Under the pieces are notes generated by a model. That model searched no databases and had not been told where the DNA came from. It saw only the letters and a program-made list of their open reading frames with translations. Below are positions 48,971 through 58,413 of a stretch of DNA of 64,000 bases, in pieces (the first letter of the stretch is position 1; every line of letters begins with the position of its first letter). The stretch is from Rhodoglobus sp. GTDB lineage: Bacteria > Actinomycetota > Actinomycetes > Actinomycetales > Microbacteriaceae. The translations under genes and the position numbers were made by a program. The stretch lies in contig JAODAV010000022.1 of NCBI GenBank assembly GCA_025463605.1, positions 62,001-126,000 of the forward strand, given 5' to 3'.

Positions 48971-49044
48971 CTTGCTTTTCCTCTCAATAGTGGGACCGCC
49001 CCAGTAGCGCTCCCGGTTGTGGCGCGAGCCATGTGCGGCCCGCG

Positions 49045-49182
49045 TCAACTCCGTCCCGTGCGCTTCAGGTAGCGTTCTTCGCGCCGCCTGGCCACGGCGT
49101 CCGATAGCCCCATGATCGTCGCCGCGACGACGCCGAGGATTGCGAGCCCGAAGGCCACGCTTCCAAACAGTGTCATGTCCAT
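49045..49182 (-). CDS. Small membrane protein, 45 aa
   Basis: ATG 49182 within a longer spurious ORF. One membrane helix (LFGSVAFGLAILGVVAATIMGL) followed by a basic tail (RRREERYLKRTGRS). Reverse strand, between DUF6458 and a Pro-rich membrane protein; spacing suggests a common transcript with the latter. Unknown function. Confidence 0.65.
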   Translation of the reverse strand: MDMTLFGSVAFGLAILGVVAATIMGLSDAVARRREERYLKRTGRS

Positions 49183-49204
49183 TTCGCTGTGCTCCTGTCG
49201 AGGT

Positions 49205-49729
49205 TCAGGGTGTGGGTTCAGGCGTTGGAGTCGGCTCGGCGGTCGGCTCCGTCGTCGGCTCAGGGGTCGGCTCGGGCGTCGTCGGGGGCGCTGGAGCGGG
49301 CGCGGGGGCGGGGGCGACGGGGTCCGTCGTCGGCTCATCCCCGGTTTCCGTTTCTCCGCTGTCCGGTGGCACTACCGCTACCGGCGTGCTGCTCGGCGTC
49401 GGCGTGCTCGACGGCGACATCACGGGCTCGACGGTGCGGGGCAGGAAGGTCACCGCAAGAACTGCCAGTGCGAGGCCCACCGCACCGACGACGAGCCAGG
49501 GAACCAGTCCCGACCGGCGAGGGGGCGGCTCGGTGGCTCCGGTCGTCGCGACGGGCACGGGGAGTGGTTCAGTGGAGCCCACGAGCGGCTCCGGGGCGTC
49601 GACGAAGGGAACGTGAGAGGCGACGACGGGCTCCGCGGGCTGCGCAACATCCCCCACCGCCATAGGTTGGGTCGGCTCATCCGCGGAGGCCACGCGTGGC
49701 GCCTCGTCGGGATCGATCACGTCGGGCAT
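49205..49729 (-). CDS. Pro/Thr-rich single-pass membrane protein, 174 aa
   Basis: AGGAGGT before ATG 49729. Cytoplasmic acidic 70 residues, one membrane segment (LVPWLVVGAVGLALAVLAVTFL), then an extracytoplasmic tail made almost entirely of Pro/Thr/Ala/Glu repeats (PEPT, TPTPEP). A wall-spanning or stalk-like role is plausible. The low-complexity tail makes length variation between strains likely. Confidence 0.8.
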   Translation of the reverse strand: MPDVIDPDEAPRVASADEPTQPMAVGDVAQPAEPVVASHVPFVDAPEPLVGSTEPLPVPVATTGATEPPPRRSGLVPWLVVGAVGLALAVLAVTFLPRTVEPVMSPSSTPTPSSTPVAVVPPDSGETETGDEPTTDPVAPAPAPAPAPPTTPEPTPEPTTEPTAEPTPTPEPTP

Positions 49730-50065
49730 CGGGTACCTCCTGCCTCATGCCTAACGCCTCGCCCGAAGCCGGAACAAGGGTGTTCGAGCGGGCCCCGTGT
49801 TGTGGTAAGACGAGCCTTCTCCCCCGGAATTCCGCGGAAGTTCGCGATTCAACGGTTCTGGGCAGCGCCCCTCGAATCGCAGTGAGAAATTTCTCATTCT
49901 GGTCCCATGAAGGTTTCATCCCCGCGAGGAGCGCCTTTTCGATGCCGCACGACGACAAATGTGCTGCTGCCCGAAGCGCTTCGCGCTGTCAACCCGTAGC
50001 CGCAATTGACGATCGCCGCATAGCGTCGGAAGCGGTCATCCGACCCGAAGTCAAGGAGACCGAAG
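49730..50065. other. Intergenic region between divergent genes, no gene seen
   Basis: About 336 bases between two divergent membrane-protein genes. The forward ORF at 49696-50358 is a frame shadow with unnatural composition. AAATTTCTCATT-type AT-rich stretches near 49890 may hold promoters. AAGGAGACC at 50053 is the ribosome site of the next gene. Confidence 0.5.
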
Positions 50066-50650
50066 ATGGACACGCTTACCCTTTATGCCTTCGTGCTGCT
50101 CGCCCTTACGATCCTGCTCGTCGGCCTCACCGGATACCTCATGGGGTCGTCGCGGTCGGCCAGGCGCCAACTCTCCGAGCGCGCCCGCCGGGAGGAGATC
50201 GCGCACGAGCTGACACACGACGAGCCCGCATACGATCCGCAGCTGGACGCGACCGCGGTCGAGTTCGAGGTCGTCGACCTGCCGCCCGTGACTGCACCCC
50301 TGGCAATCATCGCGCCTCCGACGTTCACGGCGCTGCCGGAGCTCGAGGTCGAGCCTGACCCCGTTGAGGTGTCGGCCGCGCAATCGCTGGCCGACGAGCG
50401 CGAAGCGCTCTTACGCGAGATCGAGGAGCTCCGTACGGAGCTCGCCCACAAGGAGGCACTGCGATTGCGCTACCTGCGGCAGGCTCGCGCCCAGACCGAG
50501 CGCGTGAACTTCATGCTGCGACTGTTCGCCGATGCGAGACGTCCACCGAGCAAGCAGGCCCTCAGCTCCGTGAAGATCGCCCTACCGAGGGGCAAGCAGC
50601 TCGCCCTCGTGCCTCCCTCGATCGCGAGCGAGTGGTCCGAACTGAGCTAG
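50066..50650 (+). CDS. Membrane-anchored coiled-coil protein, 194 aa
   Basis: Strong AAGGAG site. N-terminal membrane helix (LYAFVLLALTILLVGLTGYLM), a basic juxtamembrane stretch, an acidic Pro-rich linker, and a coiled coil at about 115-155 (LADEREALLREIEELRTELAHKEALRLRYLRQ). Topology resembles envelope or division scaffolds but no family is recognised. Convergent with cinA. Confidence 0.75.
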   Translation: MDTLTLYAFVLLALTILLVGLTGYLMGSSRSARRQLSERARREEIAHELTHDEPAYDPQLDATAVEFEVVDLPPVTAPLAIIAPPTFTALPELEVEPDPVEVSAAQSLADEREALLREIEELRTELAHKEALRLRYLRQARAQTERVNFMLRLFADARRPPSKQALSSVKIALPRGKQLALVPPSIASEWSELS

Positions 50651-51120
50651 TGCTCGTCGAGCACGGCCAGCGCCTGCTCGACTGCCGCGCGAGCGGTCTC
50701 GCGCAGCACGTCATCCGGTTCGCCCGCGAAATGCCACTCGCGCACGTCCACGTGCTCACCGAGCGCGACCGCCGTGTACACCGTGCCCTGCGGTTTGCCT
50801 TCCTCCGAGCCCGGCCCGCCGACCCCCGTTGCCGAGAGGGCGAGATCCGCTCCGAGCAGGCGCCGCGCGCCCGCGGCGAGCTCGCGCGCGCAGCGCTCGC
50901 TGATCACCGGTCCCGGGGTGACGCCGAGCACCCCGAACTTCACCTCGTTCGAGTACGCGACCACACCGCCGCGGAACCACTCCGAGGCCTCCCCCGCTGC
51001 GCCGAGCGTGGAGGAGAGTTTGCCGCACGTGAGCGACTCCGCGACGGCGACGGTGAGCCCGCGCGACGTGACGCGACGGGCGAGCTCCTCGACCGCGTCA
51101 TCCGTCGTCTCGCGCGTCAC
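50647..51120 (-). CDS. CinA C-terminal domain protein (nicotinamide-nucleotide amidase)
   Basis: 157 aa from GTG 51120, overlapping the SDR stop; the ORF extension to 51501 is a shadow. Standalone CinA C-terminal domain: AVAESLTCGKLSSTLG, GGVVAYSNEVKFGVLGV, LALSATGVGGPGS and GTVYTAVAL. Hydrolyses nicotinamide mononucleotide to nicotinate mononucleotide in NAD salvage. Confidence 0.93.
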   Translation of the reverse strand: MTRETTDDAVEELARRVTSRGLTVAVAESLTCGKLSSTLGAAGEASEWFRGGVVAYSNEVKFGVLGVTPGPVISERCARELAAGARRLLGADLALSATGVGGPGSEEGKPQGTVYTAVALGEHVDVREWHFAGEPDDVLRETARAAVEQALAVLDEH

Positions 51121-52001
51121 AGGGCTTTGCCTCCCGTGACGGGCACGATGGCGCCGGACATGTAGCTCGCTTCCGGCGAAGCGAGCAGCACGTAGGCGTA
51201 GGCGAGTTCGGCGGGCTGCCCGGCCCGGCCGAGCGGGGTGTCCTGTCCGAAGGTCGGCAGCTTGTCCGGCCAGCTCGTCGCCGGAATCAGCGGAGTCCAG
51301 ATCGGTCCTGGAGCGACAGCGTTCACCCGGATGCCCTTCGGCCCGAGCTCTTCGGCGAGCGCCTTCGTGAACGCCACCTGAGCGGCCTTCGTCATCGCGT
51401 AGTCGATGAGCCCCGGCGAGGGGTTGTACGCCTGGATCGACGTGGTCGAGATGATCGACGATCCGGGCTGCAGGTGCTTCAGCGACTCCGCCGTGAACCA
51501 CATCATCGAGTAGAGGTTGGTGCGGAAGACGCGGTCGAACTCCTCGGTCGGAATCGCGTCGATGCCGTCGCGGTTCTCCTGGTACGCAGCGTTGAGCACG
51601 AGGATGTCCAGCCCGCCAAGCTCGTCGGAGGTGCGCGTGACGGCGGCGCGGCAGAACTCCTCGTCGCGAACGTCGCCCGAGACCAGGAGCGCCTGCCGGC
51701 CGGCATCGCGGATGAGCTGCGCCGTGTCATCCGCGTCGGCCTGCTCTTCGGGCAGGTGCACGATCGCGACGTCAGCGCCTTCACGCGAGAAGGCGATCGC
51801 GACCGCGCGGCCGATTCCCGAGTCGCCCCCCGTGATGAGCGCTCGCTTGCCCTCGAGTCGGCCGGAGCCGACATAGGTGTCTTCGCCGTGGTCGGGAGTC
51901 GGTGTGGTTTCGCCGGTCAAGCCGGGCTGTTTCTGGTGCTGCTTCGGAAACCCCTCCGTGGAGTAGCGCTTGCGGGGGTCGTCGGGCAGCTTCTTCGTCA
52001 T
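51117..52001 (-). CDS. SDR family oxidoreductase
   Basis: 294 aa from ATG 52001. A 45-residue polar N-terminal extension precedes the Rossmann core with nucleotide motif TGGDSGIGRAVA, NAA (LNAAYQ), catalytic Ser (TTSIQAYNPS), Tyr-x-x-x-Lys (YAMTKAA) and PGPIWTPL. The N-terminal extension (DDPRKRYSTEGFPKQHQKQPG) is typical of the general-stress SDR group (YhdF/YghA-like). Substrate unknown. Coupled to cinA. Confidence 0.93.
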   Translation of the reverse strand: MTKKLPDDPRKRYSTEGFPKQHQKQPGLTGETTPTPDHGEDTYVGSGRLEGKRALITGGDSGIGRAVAIAFSREGADVAIVHLPEEQADADDTAQLIRDAGRQALLVSGDVRDEEFCRAAVTRTSDELGGLDILVLNAAYQENRDGIDAIPTEEFDRVFRTNLYSMMWFTAESLKHLQPGSSIISTTSIQAYNPSPGLIDYAMTKAAQVAFTKALAEELGPKGIRVNAVAPGPIWTPLIPATSWPDKLPTFGQDTPLGRAGQPAELAYAYVLLASPEASYMSGAIVPVTGGKAL

Positions 52002-52093
52002 GCTTTCCACGCTGGCACGGCCCTGATTCGAGGAGCAAGCCACTTGATTTCTGTCAGAATCACGATAAAGCGAACCGTTTCGGGAGGCAGCAC

Positions 52094-52801
52094 GTGGGAA
52101 TCTTCGACATGTTCAGGCCGGCGGACAAGCCGATCGAGAACGGCGTGCCCGGTTCTGCGCAAGTGGTCTCGGTGTCGAACTACAACGGGCGCGGCGTCTA
52201 CCAGCAGTGCCACATGAACCTCGTCATCAGCGCGCCGAACGTCACCCCGACGGCCGTCGAGTTCACCGGGCTCGTGCACAGTCAGCTCTGGCCGCGGCCG
52301 GGCAGCATGCTGCCGATCACCGTCGACCCGACGAATCCCAGCCGCTACTCCATCCTGTGGCGCGACATCCCCGACAACCGCACGGTTGCGCGCACCGATG
52401 CGGAGGGTATCGCGGCGGCGCTCCAGGGCGACCCGAGTTCGCTCGGCAAGCTCGTCGGCGGCGGACTGCTCGGCGGTGCGAACGTGCAGGTCGTCGGCGA
52501 CGTGAGCCACCTCACCGAGGACCAGAAAGCCAAGCTCAGGATGTTCGGAATCGACCCGGATGCGCTCATCGCCGCGGCGAAGAACGGCTCGAACGTCGAT
52601 GCGAATTTCACCACCATCGACGCGACCGGCACAGACCTCGGCGCGACGATCGCGAACGCCTTCGGAGCTGCTGCCGCCGCCTCCTCAGCCTCCGCCTCGG
52701 ACGACTCCGTGTCGAAGCTCGAGCGACTCGCCGCCCTCAAAGACCGCGGCGTGATCACCGACGCCGAGTTCGCGCAGGAGAAGAAGAAGATCCTGGGCTA
52801 G
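52094..52801 (+). CDS. SHOCT-domain protein, 235 aa
   Basis: GTG 52094 with GGGAGG upstream. The first 110 residues form an unnamed beta-rich domain (GSAQVVSVSNYNGRGVYQQC, MLPITVDPTNPSRYSILW), the middle is Gly/Ala-rich, and the last 28 residues are a SHOCT helix pair (KLERLAALKDRGVITDAEF...). SHOCT tails often mediate oligomerisation. Similar proteins are common in actinobacteria without known function. Confidence 0.85.
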   Translation: MGIFDMFRPADKPIENGVPGSAQVVSVSNYNGRGVYQQCHMNLVISAPNVTPTAVEFTGLVHSQLWPRPGSMLPITVDPTNPSRYSILWRDIPDNRTVARTDAEGIAAALQGDPSSLGKLVGGGLLGGANVQVVGDVSHLTEDQKAKLRMFGIDPDALIAAAKNGSNVDANFTTIDATGTDLGATIANAFGAAAAASSASASDDSVSKLERLAALKDRGVITDAEFAQEKKKILG

Positions 52802-53223
52802 GGCTCCTCGATGGCCGGCTCGACGGCGAACGAGTCGAGCAGTCGCAGCAGCGCACGCCCGTAGGCATTGGCGGGCGCATCCGACTCGAATCGTTCCGTC
52901 ACCCCGTCGATCACCGCCTCGACGGCGTATCCCGCCTCGAGCGAGCGGAAGGCGGGACCGAGCAGTTCGCGCAACTGGTGCTCGTGAGGCAGCCAGAGGG
53001 TGTCCTCCTTGGCGACGGAGTCGAGTGCCCACTCGGTCGTGCCGTTGAAGCCGATCACAGTGCCCGTCGTGAAGTCGTGGGCTTCCACCGTCATGTCACT
53101 GAGGATGAAGACCTCCTCGTCGGCCTCGACGCGATCGATGCGGAAGGCGTCGCCCGTGCTCGGGTTCCACTTGAGACCCGAGTCACGGAGGGCCCGCGCG
53201 AGTTCGGTCGAGATCATGCGCAC
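52798..53223 (-). CDS. Conserved actinobacterial hypothetical protein, 141 aa
   Basis: Starts MRMISTELARALRDSGLKW and contains FILSDMTVEAHDF, VIGFNGTTEWALDSV and LWLPHEHQLRELLG. This belongs to a well-conserved actinobacterial family that databases often label pilus assembly protein CpaE without support; it lacks the CpaE ATPase domain. Function unknown. Convergent with the SHOCT gene, stops overlapping. Confidence 0.85.
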   Translation of the reverse strand: MRMISTELARALRDSGLKWNPSTGDAFRIDRVEADEEVFILSDMTVEAHDFTTGTVIGFNGTTEWALDSVAKEDTLWLPHEHQLRELLGPAFRSLEAGYAVEAVIDGVTERFESDAPANAYGRALLRLLDSFAVEPAIEEP

Positions 53224-53234
53224 ATTATGCGCGC

Positions 53235-54290
53235 TCAGGCTGTGCTGACCCCGAACAGGAGCCCGAGAAGATACGTCGCGCCCGCTGCACCGAAACCGAT
53301 CGCGAGCTGGCGCATGGCACGTTTGAGCGGCGACGCACCCGAGAGCAGGCCCACGACCGAGCCGGTGCCGACGAGGGCGAGACCGACGAGCACCGATGCG
53401 ATGATGACGGCCGTGAGACCCTGCGCGCCTAACAGGTAGGGCAGCACCGGGATGATCGCCCCGGAAGCGAAGAAGCAGAAGCTCGACACGGCGGCGCCGA
53501 GGGCGGAGCCGATCGTGTCGTGGCCCTCGTCCTTGGAGGGCGCACTCGATCCGCGACCGGCGAGCACCTCGTCGGCGTGGGCCTGGGCGTCGGCCGGTGA
53601 CAAGCCTCGGGCGCGGTAGACGAGGGCGAGCTCGTTCGCATCCACGTCGAGGTCGGGCACGGATGCCGCGGCCGCCGGGTCGGGCGTCGATGCCTCGTGC
53701 AGCTCTCGCTGCGAGCGCACCGACACGTACTCGCCAGCACCCATCGACAGCGCACCCGCGAGCAGGCCCGCGACCCCGCTCAACAGCACGACGTGGTTGG
53801 GCACCCCCGCTGCGCTGATGCCGAGCACGAGCGCGAGGTTGGAGACGAGGCCGTCATTGGCGCCGAATACGGCGGCGCGGAACGTGCCCGAGAGCCGCTG
53901 GCGGCCGCGAGTGGCGAGGGCGCGCACCACTTCCTCGTGGATGCGCTCGTCGGCGGCCATGGCATCCGTCGCGTCGTCGTCGCCCTCGTAGGGCGAGCGG
54001 GCCTCGGCGCGCTGCGCGAGGGCAAGCACGAACACGGAACCGAACCGACGCGCCAGCCAGCCCAGCAGCCGCGTGCGGATGTCACCGCGCAGCGATCTGC
54101 CCGCCTGGTCGCCGAGCAGACCGATCCAGTGCTGCTCGTGACGACCCTCCGCCTCAGCGAGCGCGAGCAGGATCTCCCGCTCCTCACCCGTTCGGCGGGA
54201 CGCGAGATCACGGTAGACCGCGGCCTCCGCGCGTTCGGCGGCGAGGTACCGGCGCCAGCGGCGCACCTGCGGTTTCGTGGGCGCGCTCAT
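53235..54290 (-). CDS. Erythrin/VIT1-type metal transporter with ferritin-like domain
   Basis: 351 aa from ATG 54290. Residues 1-140 form a rubrerythrin-like helical domain with metal-binding Glu/His (AERAEAAVYRDLA, EAEGRHEQHW, DERIHEEVVRAL). Residues 145-351 are the VIT1/CCC1 iron/manganese transporter with five membrane helices (GANDGLVSNLALVLGISAAG, GALSMGAGEYVSVRSQRE). Exports or detoxifies Fe/Mn. Coupled by ATGA to the upstream aldose epimerase gene, an unexpected partner. Confidence 0.9.
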   Translation of the reverse strand: MSAPTKPQVRRWRRYLAAERAEAAVYRDLASRRTGEEREILLALAEAEGRHEQHWIGLLGDQAGRSLRGDIRTRLLGWLARRFGSVFVLALAQRAEARSPYEGDDDATDAMAADERIHEEVVRALATRGRQRLSGTFRAAVFGANDGLVSNLALVLGISAAGVPNHVVLLSGVAGLLAGALSMGAGEYVSVRSQRELHEASTPDPAAAASVPDLDVDANELALVYRARGLSPADAQAHADEVLAGRGSSAPSKDEGHDTIGSALGAAVSSFCFFASGAIIPVLPYLLGAQGLTAVIIASVLVGLALVGTGSVVGLLSGASPLKRAMRQLAIGFGAAGATYLLGLLFGVSTA

Positions 54291-55204
54291 GCGGCGTACT
54301 GGATGCCCCAGGCGACGCTCCACTGCTCGCTCGGCTCGAGCCATTTCACTCCCAGTCCTGAGTTGAAGGCATTCGCGGGCGCGGTCATGGGCTCGATCGC
54401 CACGGCAATGTCCGCGCCGGGGAACTCGCGGGTCGTGAAGACCTGCACGTAGGGGTGGTTCTCGTCCTGGCGCAGTCGCACTTCGCGCCCATCCGGTGCC
54501 GTGAGGCGCGCCGCGACCCCGTCGACCGTTTGCACGCCGCCGAAGGCGTCGTCGAGCTCCAGCTCGGCGAGGGGGCGGCCGCCGCGGAAGTCGTACTCCG
54601 TGCCGTCGACGGGCGACTCGCGCACCGGGTTGAGCCGCGCATCCACCTCGAATCGGGTGGAGGCGTGCACGGTGAGCACGAGCTGCTCGGCGGGTACATC
54701 GCCGATCGTGAGGAACGGATGCGTGCCGACCGCGACGGGCGCCCTCGTCGACCCGATGTTGCGGATGACGTGCGTCACCTCGAGACCGTCGTCGACGAGC
54801 GCGTATCGCACGCTGGTCTCGAGGTGGAACGGATACCCGTGCTGCGGGAACACCGTCGCACCGAGGGTGACCGCATCGGGAGCCTGCTCCACGAGGTCAT
54901 AGGGCGTGTTGCGCAGAAGTCCGTGGATCGCGTTGTTGCGCGCCGGCTCGGTGAGATCGAGCTGCTGCTGCGTGCCGTCGAGCGTCCAGAGTCCATCTTC
55001 GATGCGGTTGGGCCAGGGCACCAGCACGATGCCGCACGCGAACGGCGCGACCGAATCCTCGGCGTAGGGCTGCGTGAGATTCACGCCCCCGATGCTGAAC
55101 TCGCGCAGGGAGGCGGCCACCTGCACGATCGTCGCGCGAGCCTCTCCGAGCGGGGTCGGTCGGGACAACGAGTACTGGGTGCCGGTTGGTGCGATCACGG
55201 CCAC
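54287..55204 (-). CDS. Aldose 1-epimerase
   Basis: 305 aa from a GTG (55204, or 55198). Catalyses alpha/beta anomer exchange of hexoses, feeding galactose to galactokinase. Motifs: CGIVLVPWPNRIEDG, NAIHGLLRNTPYD (catalytic His), GTHPFLTIGD (second His) and IAVEPMTAPANAFNSG with the catalytic Glu region. Lies next to the DeoR regulator, galT and galK, so it belongs to the galactose cluster although no operator is seen in front of it. Confidence 0.92.
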   Translation of the reverse strand: MAVIAPTGTQYSLSRPTPLGEARATIVQVAASLREFSIGGVNLTQPYAEDSVAPFACGIVLVPWPNRIEDGLWTLDGTQQQLDLTEPARNNAIHGLLRNTPYDLVEQAPDAVTLGATVFPQHGYPFHLETSVRYALVDDGLEVTHVIRNIGSTRAPVAVGTHPFLTIGDVPAEQLVLTVHASTRFEVDARLNPVRESPVDGTEYDFRGGRPLAELELDDAFGGVQTVDGVAARLTAPDGREVRLRQDENHPYVQVFTTREFPGADIAVAIEPMTAPANAFNSGLGVKWLEPSEQWSVAWGIQYAA

Positions 55205-55208
55205 AAGC

Positions 55209-56012
55209 CTAGCCACGGATGATGCCCAGGCCCGCCGCCGTGAGCTCGGCGAGGATGCCCGGCTCCGCGTCGCCCGCCGTGACGAGCGTCTCGAACTCGA
55301 CGATGGGGGCGATGACAGCGAGGTCGGCGCGGCCGAGCTTCGTGGCATCCGCGATGAGCACCCGTCGTCGGGACCGCGCGAGCACCCGCGTCTTGATCTC
55401 GGCTTCGGGCAGGTTGACGTTCGTCACCCCCCGTTGTGCATGGATGCCGTTGCAGCCGATGAAGGCCCAGTCCAGGTTGAGCGAGTCGACCATGGGCATC
55501 GCGAAGGGATTCACGAGGGAGTGCTGCAGCGGTCGCAGTGTGCCTCCCGTCACGATGACGGTGAAGCGGGGAAGTGCGGCCTCGAGGGCGAGGGCGATCG
55601 TGAGGCCGGGCGTGACGACGACCACGTCGTGCAGCTCGCGGCGATCGACGAGGGCGCGCGCGAGGGCCATCGCGGTGCTGCCGGCGTCGACGTAGACACT
55701 CTCACCCGAAGAGACGAGCGCCGCCGCTTCGCGCCCGATCGCGAGTTTCGCCGCGGCATCCCGGTCGACTGATGCCTCGAGCGGGCTCTCCGGGTCGACC
55801 ATCGCGCTCGTGGGCATGGCGCCGCCGTGCACGCGCACGACGGAACCGGTGAGCTCGAGGGCGCTGAGGTCAGCGCGGATCGTCACCTCACTTACGCCGA
55901 GCTCGAGGCTCGCGTCGGCGACCCGCAGGAATCCGCGGGTCACGACGAGGCGCGCGAGCTGCTGCCTGCGGGGACCCGCGCTTGCGAATTCTTTCGTATT
56001 CGAAACCCTCAC
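55209..56012 (-). CDS. DeoR family regulator of the galactose cluster
   Basis: 267 aa from GTG 56012; the ORF upstream part overlaps galT and is rejected. N-terminal DeoR HTH (RRQQLARLVVTRGFLRVADASLELGVSEVTIRADLSALE) and the DeoR C-terminal sensor (VYVDAGSTAMALARAL, VVVTPGLTIALALE, LDWAFIGCNGIHAQRGV), which binds phosphorylated sugars. Divergent from galT with only about 24 bases between start codons, so both are probably controlled from the same site. Confidence 0.92.
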   Translation of the reverse strand: MRVSNTKEFASAGPRRQQLARLVVTRGFLRVADASLELGVSEVTIRADLSALELTGSVVRVHGGAMPTSAMVDPESPLEASVDRDAAAKLAIGREAAALVSSGESVYVDAGSTAMALARALVDRRELHDVVVVTPGLTIALALEAALPRFTVIVTGGTLRPLQHSLVNPFAMPMVDSLNLDWAFIGCNGIHAQRGVTNVNLPEAEIKTRVLARSRRRVLIADATKLGRADLAVIAPIVEFETLVTAGDAEPGILAELTAAGLGIIRG

Positions 56013-56023
56013 TTTCGATATCG
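55991..56023. promoter_or_regulatory. Direct-repeat operator CTTTCGTATTCG / CTTTCGATATCG
   Basis: Two 12-base direct repeats spaced 21 bases start to start, across the divergent starts of the DeoR gene and galT. AT-rich for this genome, so the promoter elements also lie here. A DeoR binding site is inferred. Confidence 0.55.
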
Positions 56024-56036
56024 TAATGGAATGCTC

Positions 56037-57115
56037 ATGGCCGGTGTGACAAAACACGAGACCACGCTCGCCGACGGGCGCGACCTCACCTATTACGACG
56101 ACGCGAACACGACCCTGCCGCGCGAGCGCGCAGCCGATGCCCGCCACCTCGACCCGCGACCCGTCACGGCGACCATGCGACAGGACCCGCTCACGGGCGA
56201 ATGGATCTCGATCGCCGCATCCCGCCAGAACCGGGCGTTCCTTCCTCCCGCCGAGCAGGATCCTCTTGCGCCGGCGACACCGCACAACCCCTCCGAGGTG
56301 CCGAGCAACTACGACGTCGCGGTGTTCGAGAACCGATCGCCGTCGTTCGGGCCCGACCTCGGCGTCGCCGAACTCGACGGCCTCGCGCTCGGTCGCACCT
56401 CCGCGTCATTCGGGCGGTGCGAAGTCGTGTGCTTCAGCCCCGAGCACGAGGGGTCGTTCGGCACGCTCAGCGAGACGCGAGCGCGCACCGTCATCGAGGC
56501 GTGGGCCGATCGCACCGAGTTGCTCTCCGCGCTGCCGGGCGTGCAGCAGGTTTTCCCGTTCGAGAACCGTGGCGAGGCCATCGGCGTGACTCTGCGTCAT
56601 CCGCACGGGCAGATCTACGCCTACCCCTACGTGACGCCGCGCACTCAGCGGCTCATCGCATCCATCGCCGAATTCGGACCGGGGCTGTTCGAGTCGATTC
56701 TCGCTTTCGAGCAGAGCTCGGAACGGGTGGTGCTGTCGGGCGAGCACTGGACCGCCTTCGTGCCCTTCGCGGCGCGGTGGCCCCTCGAAGTGCACATGCT
56801 GCCCCACCGGCAGATTCCCGACCTCTCGGCGACAACGGATGCCGAGCGTACCGAGCTCGCGCCCCTGTACTTGCGACTGCTGCGCGGGCTCGACGCGCTC
56901 TACGACACTCCCACGCCCTACATTGCCGCGTGGCACCAGGCGCCCGTCGCCGTCGCGCGCGACGACATCCGGCTCATGCTTCAGGTCACGTCACCGCGAC
57001 GCGCGGAGTCTAAACTCAAATACCTCGCGGGCTCGGAGAGCGCCATGGGCGCGTGGATCGGCGACATCCCGCCCGAACGAGCAGCCGACTTCATTCGACA
57101 GGGGATCGCGAAGGC

Positions 57116-57119
<4 letters not shown>
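56037..57119 (+). CDS. galT: Galactose-1-phosphate uridylyltransferase
   Basis: 360 aa from ATG 56037 (ATG 56031 is possible). Exchanges UMP between UDP-glucose and galactose-1-phosphate in the Leloir pathway. Shows MRQDPLTGEWISIAASRQNRAF at the N-terminus, CEVVCFSPEH, and the active-site HPHGQIYAYP with nucleophilic His (about residue 190); then EHWTAFVPFAARWP and EVHMLPHRQI. Coupled to galK by ATGA. Confidence 0.95.
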
Positions 57120-58269
<1,150 letters not shown>

Positions 58270-58273
<4 letters not shown>

Positions 58274-58374
58274 AGCCAGTTCTTGAGTACGAACCAGACG
58301 CCTAGGCCGATGGCGACGAGCGTGGCGATTCCCACGTAGAGCTTGGCCCAGGGGAACCGTCTGCGCGCACTCAT
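58270..58374 (-). CDS. 34-aa membrane microprotein
   Basis: Not in the ORF track. ATG 58374 to TAG 58270 encodes a basic N-terminus (MSARRRFPWAKLY) and one membrane helix (VGIATLVAIGLGVWFVL) ending KNWL. Small proteins of this composition are annotated in related genomes as hypothetical. Convergent with galK by four bases. Confidence 0.6.
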
Positions 58375-58413
58375 AAGCAACAGGGTAGGGCCAGCTCACG
58401 GTATCTTCGTGCC

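Noticed and set aside
49696-50358. 220-aa forward ORF over the intergenic region and the coiled-coil gene
   Set aside because: It is out of frame with the supported gene at 50066 and has no ribosome site or motif.
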